Assembly: GCA_902779915.1 (NCBI GenBank)
Contig: CACZDM010000004.1
Coordinates: forward strand, 88,863 to 152,862
Direction: 5' to 3'
Length of the DNA stretch: 64,000 nt
From: Oscillospiraceae bacterium
GTDB lineage: Bacteria; Bacillota; Clostridia; Oscillospirales; Ruminococcaceae
Part shown: positions 1 to 8,387 of the stretch, in pieces
Layout: the number at the start of each line of letters is the position of its first letter
How positions within the stretch are numbered: position 1 is the stretch's first letter
Position numbers and translations under genes: made by a program
The notes under the pieces: model-generated
What the model was told of the DNA's origin: nothing
Database searches by the model: none
The model's input: only the letters and a program-made list of their open reading frames with translations

Positions 1-222
1 ACTTTTAAGGGCACTATGCATAAGATTTTGCGCAAGAAGGGTTTTCAAAGCAAAGCCACATAGGAAGGCATATTCCTCAAAAAACTGCGCAAAACAAACA
101 AAAGCACACTCTCCCTGAAAACACATAAAGTGCTAAAGGAGAGCGCGCCATACAACGCAACAGTAAACGGCGGAAGTATTACTGATTGCAGAGCTAGCAA
201 TCTATGATTCCTAACCCCTGAC
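1..222 (-). ncRNA. structured non-coding RNA, family not identified (3' end may lie outside the window)
   Basis: No protein reads through this stretch, but a near-consensus promoter (227-255) points into it on the minus strand. The predicted RNA folds well by eye. GATTGC pairs with GCAATC, and AGTAA pairs with TTACT. A 13-bp helix (GCGCGCTCTCCTT with AGGGAGAGTGTGC) closes a loop at about 105-150. Further on, TTTTGCGCA pairs with TGCGCAAAA around a loop of about 45 nt. An AGGGGTT segment near the 5' end could pair with AACCCTT inside that last loop, which would make a pseudoknot. Conserved RNase P, SRP and tmRNA motifs were looked for and not seen. A strongly transcribed clostridial RNA of this size could be 6S RNA or a raiA-type RNA, but I cannot assign it. 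Confidence 0.6.
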
Positions 223-226
223 CCCT

Positions 227-255
227 ATTCTAGCACATTTGCATTGTTTTGTCAA
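227..255 (-). promoter_or_regulatory. sigma-A promoter of the structured RNA
   Basis: On the minus strand TTGACA (250-255) and TAGAAT (227-232) are separated by exactly 17 nt. This is one of the best promoter matches in the window. Transcription would start near 220-222 and run toward position 1. No ribosome binding site or ORF follows, which supports an RNA gene. Confidence 0.75.
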
Positions 256-508
256 CCCCTTTTGCAAAATTTTTTTAAAAACAATGTCAAATGTTCGGCA
301 AACGCTTCCCAACTCCCATTTATCCAAGCATATCACACTTTTAGACAAGTTGAAGGGACAAACCTAGCTTAACAAAAAAGTATAATTAGTGTTTTTTTAG
401 CAATTTCACTTGATATAAACCGTTTTAAAATATATAACTTTTTTTTGGGGGATAATTGTGATATAATGTTACTGGGATTTATTTGTTAATGAGGAGAATG
501 ATTTATTT
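256..508. other. intergenic region with promoter of the glycosyltransferase gene
   Basis: AT-rich gap between the divergent RNA gene and the glycosyltransferase. A TATAAT at 462-467 is a likely -10 box. The matching -35 is poor (a T-run about 17 nt upstream). GAGGAG at about 491-496 is the ribosome binding site for the gene at 509. Nothing else was recognised. Confidence 0.4.
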
Positions 509-1747
509 ATGAAAATAGCGTTGTTTACTGAAACATATATTCCTTCGATTAACGGAGTTGTTACTCATGTTAAAGCGTTAAAGTCTGGGCTTGAAAAGCT
601 GGGCCACGAGGTTCTTATCGTCTGCGCTTCGCCCGGGGCTAAACATCACCATGTTGAAAACGGGGTTTTATATTGTCCTGGCGTCAATCTCAAAAAGCTA
701 TATAACTATGGCGTTGCGGCTCCAAAAAGTCACGTTAGGTATAAATATATAAAAAAGTTCGATCCCGATATAATTCACATACACACCGAGTTTGGCATTG
801 GATATTCCGGGACGATTGCAGCTAAGCTTTTAAATATTCCATTAATCTACACTATGCACACAATGTATGATGACTATTTATACTATGTTGCGCCGAAAAA
901 ATTTATTAAGATTGCCAAAAAAACCTCCCATGCATATGCTAAAATTTTAGCAGAAAAGGCGACTTGCTTGACAGGGCCTTCAAAAAAAGTTGAAGAATTT
1001 TTTAGATCTTGTGGGGTTCAAAAGCCAGTTTATGTTGTTCCAAATCCCGTTGAAATAGACAAATTCAAGCCCCAGTGCGTTAGCGAGGAAAAAAGAGCGC
1101 TGATTCGCAAAAAGCTTGGAATACTCGCGGATGAGCTGGCCGTTTGCTTTTGCGGAAGGTTGGGTCGTGAAAAAAACATAGACACTCTTTTAAAATATTG
1201 GAGCGAGGTTGTTGAGGGCGACAGAAAATGCAAACTTTTAATTTTTGGGGACGGGCCTTCGAGAAAAGAACTTGAAAAATATTCTAATAGGTTGAAAATT
1301 AATGACACAGTCAACTTTTTAGGAAAAATTTCCCATGATAACCTGCCGCCATACTACGCTAGCTGTGATATATATATAACCGCCTCGCTTTCAGACACAA
1401 ACTCCATATCCATGCTGGAGGCCATGGCAACGGGTTTGCCTGTTGTTCACATATACGACGAATTAAACAAAGGACAAGTTATTGACGGATATAATGGATT
1501 TATATATAAAAATTCGGCTCAAATGAAAAAAATAATAGATGACTATAAAAAAATATCAAATGATGAAAAAAACGAAATCAGTAAAAATTCGAGAAGGTCG
1601 GTTTTAAAATACGGAGATATAACGCTGGCAAAAAATCTGTTAAATATTTATAAACAAGCCCGCCAGATCTATTCTGAGCCGAATTCGGTTAAACGAAAAC
1701 TTCAGTTAAACTATCAAAAGATTAAAAACAAAATTAAAAAGCAATAG
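509..1747 (+). CDS. glycosyltransferase family 4 (GT-B fold), probably glycolipid or envelope glycan synthesis
   Basis: 412 aa. The N-terminus MKIALFTETYIPSINGVVTH is the typical first strand and Gly-rich loop of GT4 enzymes of the diacylglycerol glucosyltransferase/mannosyltransferase group. The nucleotide-sugar half contains a FCGRLGREKNIDTL segment (about residues 214-227) and a donor-binding motif SLSDTNSISMLEAMATGLPVV-like (about 292-312). In that motif the first Glu of the usual E-x7-E is Asp, a conservative change. The C-terminus is Lys-rich (about 395-412), which could help membrane binding. The enzyme is cytoplasmic and membrane-associated by family. The start follows GAGGAG with 11 nt spacing. 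The gene is convergent with the YfhO gene. The exact acceptor cannot be told from sequence. Confidence 0.85.
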   Translation: MKIALFTETYIPSINGVVTHVKALKSGLEKLGHEVLIVCASPGAKHHHVENGVLYCPGVNLKKLYNYGVAAPKSHVRYKYIKKFDPDIIHIHTEFGIGYSGTIAAKLLNIPLIYTMHTMYDDYLYYVAPKKFIKIAKKTSHAYAKILAEKATCLTGPSKKVEEFFRSCGVQKPVYVVPNPVEIDKFKPQCVSEEKRALIRKKLGILADELAVCFCGRLGREKNIDTLLKYWSEVVEGDRKCKLLIFGDGPSRKELEKYSNRLKINDTVNFLGKISHDNLPPYYASCDIYITASLSDTNSISMLEAMATGLPVVHIYDELNKGQVIDGYNGFIYKNSAQMKKIIDDYKKISNDEKNEISKNSRRSVLKYGDITLAKNLLNIYKQARQIYSEPNSVKRKLQLNYQKIKNKIKKQ

Positions 1748-1758
1748 GTTTTTTATCA

Positions 1759-4155
1759 TTATATTTTGTTTTTATTGCTACTGAAATTTCTTGGTCCAAA
1801 CCTGTCGGGGTTTCTTTTTGCGAGCTTTTTCGAGATGATAATATATAAAACATATAGAAAAAATCCAAGAATCATGATTATAAATGACTCGATTAAACCC
1901 GGTGTTTTATATTCAAAATGTATTTTATTTTCACCCTTGCTGCATTTAACGGCCATCATTCCCGAGTCGACATTTTCAATTTCAGCAGGGGCGTCGTTGA
2001 CCGTTGCAGTCCAGCCGGATTCGTAGGGAACAGTGAACACAACTAAATTTTCCTTTTCAAGCGAAATGTCTGCTGTGAATTCATATGAATTGTGTGAAAA
2101 ATTTTTGCAGCATTTGCGTTTTAACATATTCGCATCCGACAGCATATTTTGGTTTGAAAGCTTGGCGGCTTGTTCATCGGAAATTGGGGTTAAAAAGTTT
2201 TTATATTTCGCTTTTTGTTCACCATTTAGCAAAACTCCTTTTAAAAGAAGCCGATCTTTGTCGTGAGAACGTGTCTCTTCCCAAGTTTTCGAATCTATAT
2301 ATTGATCCATCGCAAATCCCATTGGAACGAAATTTTTGTTTTCATATATGTCGAACTCGTTTTGATGGCTTTGGAATTCAAATCCGGGCGGGATTGGGTC
2401 GCCTTTTAAAGTTTCATATAAATTCTCATGAAGTATAATATATTTGACTGACAAAAAGTGGCGCAGTCCAAAATATTCATCGTGGCCTATTCTTGAAGCA
2501 ACGTCTCTCTTGGTTCCAAGGTTGATGTAAAATGTCATTATGGAGGAGGGAACTGTGCTTTGGAATGCTTGAATTGAAGGCTTTTTCCAAAACATTGGCC
2601 AGTTATCTGTGCTTTGTTCGCTAAATGTGTCAACCCTGTAAAAATTTTGCTCATCCAAATCAAACCGGGAGTTTAGCCCTCGCTCAACAATGTCTTGATA
2701 TGCTTCATACCCACCACAACACGATCCGTGCGTTAATTGTGCTATTGAACATATACATATAAATCCACACAAAATATATATTGAGCTATTATAAAATTTT
2801 CCTGTGTTTCGCTTTTTTATTAAAATATGAGTTAAAATTATTCCCGAAAGAGCAATAGCGATGTTTATCCAAAACATTATGGGATATTTCGGCATTTGGA
2901 AAAATATTATATTATCGTCTTGTTTTTTTGGCAGTATCCCTATTAACGAGAAAGACAAAATCAATATGAAGCAAAACTTGATTCCAAAGCCAAGATTTAT
3001 GTTTTTCTTTTCCAGAGAAATAGCCGTTGCCAAGGCCATCATCAGTGTCAGGATATAAAACCACCTTGTGTAGAACGATGAATTAAAGCCGTTAAATGCG
3101 CTGTTTAAAATGGGGATAAACATCATTACAAAAAGCGTTATCAAGATATATTTTATCCAGGACTTTTTGACTGCTCGGATAAACGAAATAACGCAAGACA
3201 TCCCAAACATCGGCAAATACGCCGCAACTGAATACCATTTTGCGTCTGAATCCGGAAAAAAGTTTGGAAACGCGGGCATATCTGGCGGAAAAAACAAACT
3301 GTGTATTAAAAGTCCATATTTTTGAATGTTTCCGTAAAACAGCATATCATAGCCAAAAAGCAAGCTTGAAACTCTCGGATTTTGCATAACCATCAAAGCC
3401 GACGGGATGAACAAAATGATTCCCATCATGACGCCCAAAATGGATTCTATGGATATGCAAATTAGAGACTGTGGATTTATTTTAAACCCGCCGGTGAAGC
3501 ATCTAAAACAAAAGTATATTATTAAAAAAACAACTGATGGGACGAAAAAATAATAGCTTATTAATAAATTTAGCGCAACCGTTAGGGCAAACAATCCTTT
3601 TTTGTTGTTTATCATTAGCTCTTCCATCGCAATCAACATTAGCGGAAAAAACGCGATTATTTCGTGAAAATGGTTATAGAAAATGTTATAAATTGAAAAG
3701 CCCGAAAAAGCGTATAGAAGCGCGCCAATAAAGGCCATATGGGGGGTTTTAACAAAGCGCCTGATGAATGCGTATGAAGTCAAAGCTGCGATTGAAATCT
3801 TTAAAACAAGAAGCGGCGTCATTAAATATGGCAAAAATTCGTTTGGAAAGGGAATTGTCAGCCAAAAAAACGGACTGCCCAAAAGATAAAAGCTATATGA
3901 AGCGATAAAATTAGCCCCCAAATCCGTTTTCCAGTTCCAGCCAAAATCACCGTTTCTGACCGCGTCGTGAGCAAGTTGATAGAACGGAATTTGTTGAACA
4001 TTATAGTCGCCATATAATAAAAAGACTCCCTTGTAAAAAATCAAAAATGGCAGAAAGATTATGATGGATATGATCCCAGCCAGCAAAAATATTCTTAAAT
4101 AGTTTTTAAATTCATTTTCAGTTGGAGTTACTAGAATTTTTAAAGCGCTTTTCAT
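1759..4155 (-). CDS. YfhO-family polytopic membrane protein
   Basis: 798 aa from the chosen start. The N-terminal half holds about a dozen hydrophobic segments. It includes the luminal motif YGDYNVQQIPFY and LLGSPFFWLT typical of the YfhO family (Pfam Bacterial membrane protein YfhO), which is related to GT-C glycosyltransferases. A soluble domain of about 300 residues follows, then a final TM helix and a basic tail. Bacillus YfhO is implicated in glycosylation of lipoteichoic acid. A role in envelope glycan modification here is inference and would suit the convergent GT4 neighbour. The start was moved 10 codons inward: GAGGAGG lies 12 nt before the ATG at 4155, while the upstream ATG (4185) has no ribosome binding site. 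Confidence 0.85.
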   Translation of the reverse strand: MKSALKILVTPTENEFKNYLRIFLLAGIISIIIFLPFLIFYKGVFLLYGDYNVQQIPFYQLAHDAVRNGDFGWNWKTDLGANFIASYSFYLLGSPFFWLTIPFPNEFLPYLMTPLLVLKISIAALTSYAFIRRFVKTPHMAFIGALLYAFSGFSIYNIFYNHFHEIIAFFPLMLIAMEELMINNKKGLFALTVALNLLISYYFFVPSVVFLIIYFCFRCFTGGFKINPQSLICISIESILGVMMGIILFIPSALMVMQNPRVSSLLFGYDMLFYGNIQKYGLLIHSLFFPPDMPAFPNFFPDSDAKWYSVAAYLPMFGMSCVISFIRAVKKSWIKYILITLFVMMFIPILNSAFNGFNSSFYTRWFYILTLMMALATAISLEKKNINLGFGIKFCFILILSFSLIGILPKKQDDNIIFFQMPKYPIMFWINIAIALSGIILTHILIKKRNTGKFYNSSIYILCGFICICSIAQLTHGSCCGGYEAYQDIVERGLNSRFDLDEQNFYRVDTFSEQSTDNWPMFWKKPSIQAFQSTVPSSIMTFYINLGTKRDVASRIGHDEYFGLRHFLSVKYIILHENLYETLKGDPIPPGFEFQSHQNEFDIYENKNFVPMGFAMDQYIDSKTWEETRSHDKDRLLLKGVLLNGEQKAKYKNFLTPISDEQAAKLSNQNMLSDANMLKRKCCKNFSHNSYEFTADISLEKENLVVFTVPYESGWTATVNDAPAEIENVDSGMMAVKCSKGENKIHFEYKTPGLIESFIIMILGFFLYVLYIIISKKLAKRNPDRFGPRNFSSNKNKI

Positions 4156-4277
4156 AAATTTAAATATCCTCCTCAAAATCAACATTAAAAAAACAGCTGC
4201 ATAGCATTATACCACTAAGTCGACATAAATAGCAACATTTTTTTAATAAATTGCCAATTTTTATTTTAGTTTGTGGC

Positions 4278-4306
4278 TTGAAAATGGCAATGATATGGTG
4301 TATAAT
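4278..4306 (+). promoter_or_regulatory. sigma-A promoter of hprK
   Basis: TTGAAA (4278-4283), a 17-nt spacer and TATAAT (4301-4306). Transcription would begin near 4313. This excludes the upstream in-frame ATGs for hprK and fixes its start at 4349. Confidence 0.75.
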
Positions 4307-4348
4307 TATATTTGTGTTTTGAAATCAAATTTGTTTTGGAGGAAGTTT

Positions 4349-5275
4349 ATGGGGCGATATAGCGTAAAGTTGTCTAAATTAATTGATGAATTTAATTTGG
4401 AATCTATATATCTTCCTAAAAAATCTGAGGACATACTAATATATGCGTCGGAAGTGAACCGCCCTGGCCTTCATATTTCGGGGTTTTATAAGTGTTTTCA
4501 GCCTTCAAGGATTCAAATTATTGGAATAATGGAAACAGCATATTTAAATGACATGAGTTCGCAGCTTCGGATGGAGCGCCTGATGATCCTTTGCAAAAAA
4601 AGAATTCCTGCAATCGTCGTGACAACCAACAATAAAATATTTGACGAAATGATTGAGGCCGCAAAACACTATGACATACCTCTTCTCAGGACAAATGAAT
4701 CAACCTCAAGCTTTATGTCATCTTTGATTGTTTTTCTAAATTCCGAATTGGGCCCGCGAAAGGGAATTCATGGAGTTTTTGTTGAGGTTTATGGTGAAGG
4801 AGTTTTAATAACCGGTGAAAGCGGCGTTGGAAAAAGCGAAACAGCTGTTGAGTTGATTAAACGTGGACATCGGCTGATTGCGGATGATGAGGTTGAAATA
4901 AGGCGTGTTTCAGACAACATTTTGATGGGAGCAGCTCCTAAAAACATAAAACATTTTATGGAGCTTCGTGGAATCGGAATTGTTAACGTCAGAAGGCTGT
5001 TTGGGGTTTGCTCGATAAAAAACAAAGAAAAGGTCAATATGATCATTGAGCTAAAGTCTTGGGCGCCAAATCAAGATTATGACAGGACAGGTTTAAAAAA
5101 TCAATTTGCTGATATATTAAACGTTAGGATTCCTAAATATACGATTCCAATCAAGCCGGGAAGGAATTTGGCAATAATAATAGAAGCGGCAGCCATCAAC
5201 AACAGGCAGAAAAAAATGGGATATAACGCTGCGGAAGATTTGTTCTCGAAGCTTGGTTTTGAAGATGTTGAATAA
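4349..5275 (+). CDS. hprK: HPr kinase/phosphorylase
   Basis: 308 aa, the usual length. This bifunctional enzyme phosphorylates and dephosphorylates the regulatory Ser of HPr, the carbon catabolite switch of Gram-positive bacteria. The N-terminal domain spans about residues 1-130. The conserved His of the RKGIHGVFVEVYG segment is at about 141, followed by the Walker A GESGVGKS (about 155-162), ADDEVEI and the signature around RGIGIVNV. The start is the ATG 6 nt after GGAGGAAG and is supported by the promoter at 4278-4306. The order with murB, rapZ, whiA and dnaE downstream is the common clostridial arrangement. Confidence 0.95.
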   Translation: MGRYSVKLSKLIDEFNLESIYLPKKSEDILIYASEVNRPGLHISGFYKCFQPSRIQIIGIMETAYLNDMSSQLRMERLMILCKKRIPAIVVTTNNKIFDEMIEAAKHYDIPLLRTNESTSSFMSSLIVFLNSELGPRKGIHGVFVEVYGEGVLITGESGVGKSETAVELIKRGHRLIADDEVEIRRVSDNILMGAAPKNIKHFMELRGIGIVNVRRLFGVCSIKNKEKVNMIIELKSWAPNQDYDRTGLKNQFADILNVRIPKYTIPIKPGRNLAIIIEAAAINNRQKKMGYNAAEDLFSKLGFEDVE

Positions 5276-5678
5276 AAATTTTTGTCAAATGGCGTGTTTT
5301 TTTGATATTTATAGAATATTTTCAGCTTTTGTTTTTTAGGATTGGGTTATTTAGCGCCCTTAAAATTTTTGCTTTAAAAAAATCAAAAATTTAAAAAATT
5401 GTTTTTAATTTAAGCTGTCCTTGATTTGAAAATTAATAAACTTTTGGATTTTTCCGATTTGGGCGCGGCTTTTGTTAAATTTTTTCCATGCGGACGGGCT
5501 CTTAACTTGGCGAGCAAAGCTTTTTTTAATTTGTTTGATCTGGGAAAAATGTACATCCGCCCTTAAAAATCTCTTTTTGCCCGCCAAGAAATTTTGTCGT
5601 CTTTGCCAATTGCGCGATTTAAATATTTTTGAATATGTTTAATATATTTTAAATAAAATAAAAAAAAGGGGGCTTGCT
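5276..5678. other. 403-nt gap without a recognisable gene
   Basis: AT-rich spacer between hprK and murB. A 60-codon basic minus-strand reading frame (5405-5587) resembles nothing known and lacks a ribosome binding site. The stretch may hold decayed sequence. The T-rich run near 5370-5400 is not a clear terminator. A GGGGG at about 5669-5673 serves murB. Confidence 0.4.
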
Positions 5679-6593
5679 GTGGTGTCAGAATGCGGATATA
5701 TTAAGGATTTACTCAGTCAAAAAGACATTTTGTGTGTTGAAAATGAATCCTTAAAAAAACACACGTCATTTAAAATAGGAGGAAAATGCAAAATATTAGC
5801 ATATCCGAAAAATTCAGAACAAGTCTTTTATATATTAAACATATGCAAAAATAATGGAATCCCATACTTTATTTTGGGAAAAGGCAGCAATTTACTGGTT
5901 TCTGATTCAGGTTTTGAAGGTGTTGTGATATCCAGCAAAAATTTGAACAACATAAAATTAATATCGGATAATGAAATTTATTGTGAAAGCGGCGTTAATC
6001 TGTCAAAACTTTGTAGCTTTGCTTTGGAAAATTCTCTGTCGGGCTTGGAATTTGCGTTTGGAATCCCAGGAAGCGTTGGCGGAGCTGTTTTCATGAATGC
6101 TGGAGCGTATGGTGGGGAAATGAAAGATGTTGTTAAAAATGTGACTCATCTAGATAATATGGGAAATATTCAAAAATTTCGGGGGCGTGACCTGAAATTT
6201 TCATATAGACATAGCGTGTATCAAGAACAGGAGAGCTTTATTTTAGGGGTTGTTTTAAAGCTTTCAAAGGCGGAAAAGTCAAAGATTAAGCTCAAAATGG
6301 ACGAATTGCTCGGAAAGCGAAAAGCAAAGCAACCGTTGGAATTTCCAAGCGCGGGGTCGGTTTTTAAGCGCCCGAAAAATGCATATGCAGCTGAGTTGAT
6401 CGAAAAATGTGGGCTCAAAGGGGAAAAAATTGGAGGCGCGCAGGTTAGCGAAAAACACAGCGGCTTTATCGTGAATTTAGGGGGCGCAACAAGCGATGAT
6501 GTCAATAATTTGATAAAAAAAATTCAAAAGGTTGTTGTCAAAAATTCGGGAGTTTTTTTGGAGCCGGAAATTAAATATATAAAATCCAAATAA
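5679..6593 (+). CDS. murB: UDP-N-acetylenolpyruvoylglucosamine reductase
   Basis: 304 aa. This FAD/NADPH-dependent cytoplasmic enzyme reduces UDP-GlcNAc-enolpyruvate to UDP-MurNAc, the second committed step of peptidoglycan synthesis. The FAD-binding PCMH domain shows GKGSNLLVSDSGFEGVVI (about 67-84) and GIPGSVGGAVFMNAGAYGGE (about 127-146). The C-terminal domain has the catalytic SAGSVFKRP (about 223-231). The length fits type II MurB. Translation starts at GTG 5679 or the adjacent GTG 5682, after a run of G. It is followed closely by rapZ (18-nt gap), so it is part of the same operon. Confidence 0.95.
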   Translation: MVSECGYIKDLLSQKDILCVENESLKKHTSFKIGGKCKILAYPKNSEQVFYILNICKNNGIPYFILGKGSNLLVSDSGFEGVVISSKNLNNIKLISDNEIYCESGVNLSKLCSFALENSLSGLEFAFGIPGSVGGAVFMNAGAYGGEMKDVVKNVTHLDNMGNIQKFRGRDLKFSYRHSVYQEQESFILGVVLKLSKAEKSKIKLKMDELLGKRKAKQPLEFPSAGSVFKRPKNAYAAELIEKCGLKGEKIGGAQVSEKHSGFIVNLGGATSDDVNNLIKKIQKVVVKNSGVFLEPEIKYIKSK

Positions 6594-6611
6594 AAAAAGG
6601 AGGCCAGACAG

Positions 6612-7475
6612 ATGGAAATGATAATAATAACGGGGTTGTCGGGCTCCGGAAAATCCAGGACAATAAACATTTTGGAAGACATTGGATTTTTTTGCGTTGA
6701 CAATTTGCCTCCAAAGTTAATTTCAAAATTTGTTCAAATCGGGGAAGCTTCAAAGGGAAATCTAAACAAAATTGCGATTGTGACGGATATACGGGGCGGC
6801 CAGATGTTTGAGGATATATTCGAAGAAATCAACTGTTTAAACCGCGATCATGTCAACTATAAAATTTTATTTTTGGATGCGGATGATGAAATTTTAAAAA
6901 GACGTTTTAGCGCAACCCGGCGGAAACACCCTTTGATCGGGCTTGATGGTTGTTTTAACATAATGGACGCAATAAAAAAGGAACGAAAATTGTTGTCGGA
7001 TGTCAAAGATAGATCAACCTATGTTGTTAACACGTCTGATTTAACAAATGCCCAACTCAAAGAACAAATTGGCAGGTTATTTTTGAACGAATCTAAAGAT
7101 ATTATAATTATTAATTTTGTTTCTTTTGGCTTTAAGCATGGCGATATAACCTGCGCAGACTTGGTTTTTGACGTCAGATGCCTGCCCAATCCATACTATA
7201 TGAGCAACTTAAAATTTAAAACAGGCCTGGATGCCGAGGTTCGGGATTATGTTACTTCATTCAAAGAAAGCACGCAATTAATAGAAAAACTTGAGGATTT
7301 GATAGATTTTTTGATTCCGCTATATATAAAGGAAGGAAAAAGTCAACTGACAATCGCATTTGGCTGCACAGGCGGGCTTCACAGGTCAGTCACATTTGCT
7401 GAATATTTTTATAAAAACTTCCTAAAAAAAGGCAACACAGTTAGTGTTAGTCATAGAGATATAAACAAGAGGTAG
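6612..7475 (+). CDS. rapZ: RapZ-like nucleotide-binding protein (YvcJ)
   Basis: 287 aa. The P-loop GLSGSGKS sits at residues 8-15, followed by the family's DNLPPKL. The C-terminal domain carries FGFKHG and FGCTGGLHRSV (about 249-259). These proteins bind ATP/GTP and, in E. coli, route small RNAs that control GlmS. In Firmicutes (YvcJ) the target is less clear and competence or cell-wall sugar metabolism has been suggested. AAAGGAGG precedes the ATG. It lies between murB and whiA, which is the conserved order in Firmicutes. Confidence 0.93.
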   Translation: MEMIIITGLSGSGKSRTINILEDIGFFCVDNLPPKLISKFVQIGEASKGNLNKIAIVTDIRGGQMFEDIFEEINCLNRDHVNYKILFLDADDEILKRRFSATRRKHPLIGLDGCFNIMDAIKKERKLLSDVKDRSTYVVNTSDLTNAQLKEQIGRLFLNESKDIIIINFVSFGFKHGDITCADLVFDVRCLPNPYYMSNLKFKTGLDAEVRDYVTSFKESTQLIEKLEDLIDFLIPLYIKEGKSQLTIAFGCTGGLHRSVTFAEYFYKNFLKKGNTVSVSHRDINKR

Positions 7476-7487
7476 GGGTTTAAAAAA

Positions 7488-8387
7488 ATGCCATTTTCAT
7501 TGAGCGTTAAAGAAGAATTGAGCAAAATCGCGCCCTCAACCAGATTTGCAGCGCTTTGTCAAATCGCTTCCATATTAAATTTTTCAAAATCTTTAAATAA
7601 ACCCAATTGTTTAATATATTCAGAACATATTGGAACAATAAACTTTCTGGTCGATTATTTACAAATGGAAATTGAAAGCGTTTTTCCGCTTAGATTGATC
7701 AAGACAAATAGTTCAGCATATTTTTTGTGCGCTAAAAATGAACAGGATTTTTGCGTCATAAAGGATATGTTTTTGGGAGAAGACTTGGTGAAAAAATATG
7801 AATTAGTCAAAAATTTCCAAAACAGGATTGTTTTTTTAAGAGGAGCATTTTTGGCTTGTGGAAGCATGAACAATCCAAATAAAGAATATCAATTAGAGTT
7901 TATTTTAAATGATGAGAAAAAAATGAATTTGTTGATATATATTCTGGATTTTTATAATTTTTCTTTCAAAGCAACAAATCGCAAAAACTATGTGGTTTTA
8001 TATACAAAAGACAGTGAATGCATCGAAGATTTTCTAACGCTTATTGGGGCGACCAAGTCCAGCCTTTCGATAATGCAGATAAAAATTTTGAAAGATGTCA
8101 GGAATCGGGTCAACAGAGCCACAAATTGTGAAACTGCGAACATAGATAAAACCGTTTCTGCTTCAAACAGGCAGATAAAAAATATAAATTATTTGATTAA
8201 AGTTGGCGCTTTTGAAAAATTATCTGATAATTTGAAAAAAACCGCCCAAATTCGATTGAAAAATCCAGAAATGTCTTTGCGGGAAATATCTGATGAATTG
8301 GGTTGTGCATGCACTAAGTCGTGTATAAGCCACAGGTTGCAAAAAATTAATCAAATAGCAAAGTTGATTCGAGAGGGAAAAAAATGA
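7488..8387 (+). CDS. whiA: WhiA DNA-binding protein
   Basis: 299 aa. The N-terminal LAGLIDADG-like (homing-endonuclease-derived, catalytically dead) region includes FLRGAFLACGSMNNPNKEYQLEF (about 104-126). The C-terminal helix-turn-helix region includes NPEMSLREISDELG and ISHRLQKI. In Firmicutes WhiA affects cell division and chromosome segregation. In actinobacteria it is a sporulation regulator. The stop overlaps the dnaE start (ATGA), implying translational coupling. Confidence 0.93.
   Translation: MPFSLSVKEELSKIAPSTRFAALCQIASILNFSKSLNKPNCLIYSEHIGTINFLVDYLQMEIESVFPLRLIKTNSSAYFLCAKNEQDFCVIKDMFLGEDLVKKYELVKNFQNRIVFLRGAFLACGSMNNPNKEYQLEFILNDEKKMNLLIYILDFYNFSFKATNRKNYVVLYTKDSECIEDFLTLIGATKSSLSIMQIKILKDVRNRVNRATNCETANIDKTVSASNRQIKNINYLIKVGAFEKLSDNLKKTAQIRLKNPEMSLREISDELGCACTKSCISHRLQKINQIAKLIREGKK

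Noticed and set aside
5405..5587. 60-aa basic minus-strand frame between hprK and murB
   Set aside because: No ribosome binding site, no known family; probably chance or decayed sequence.
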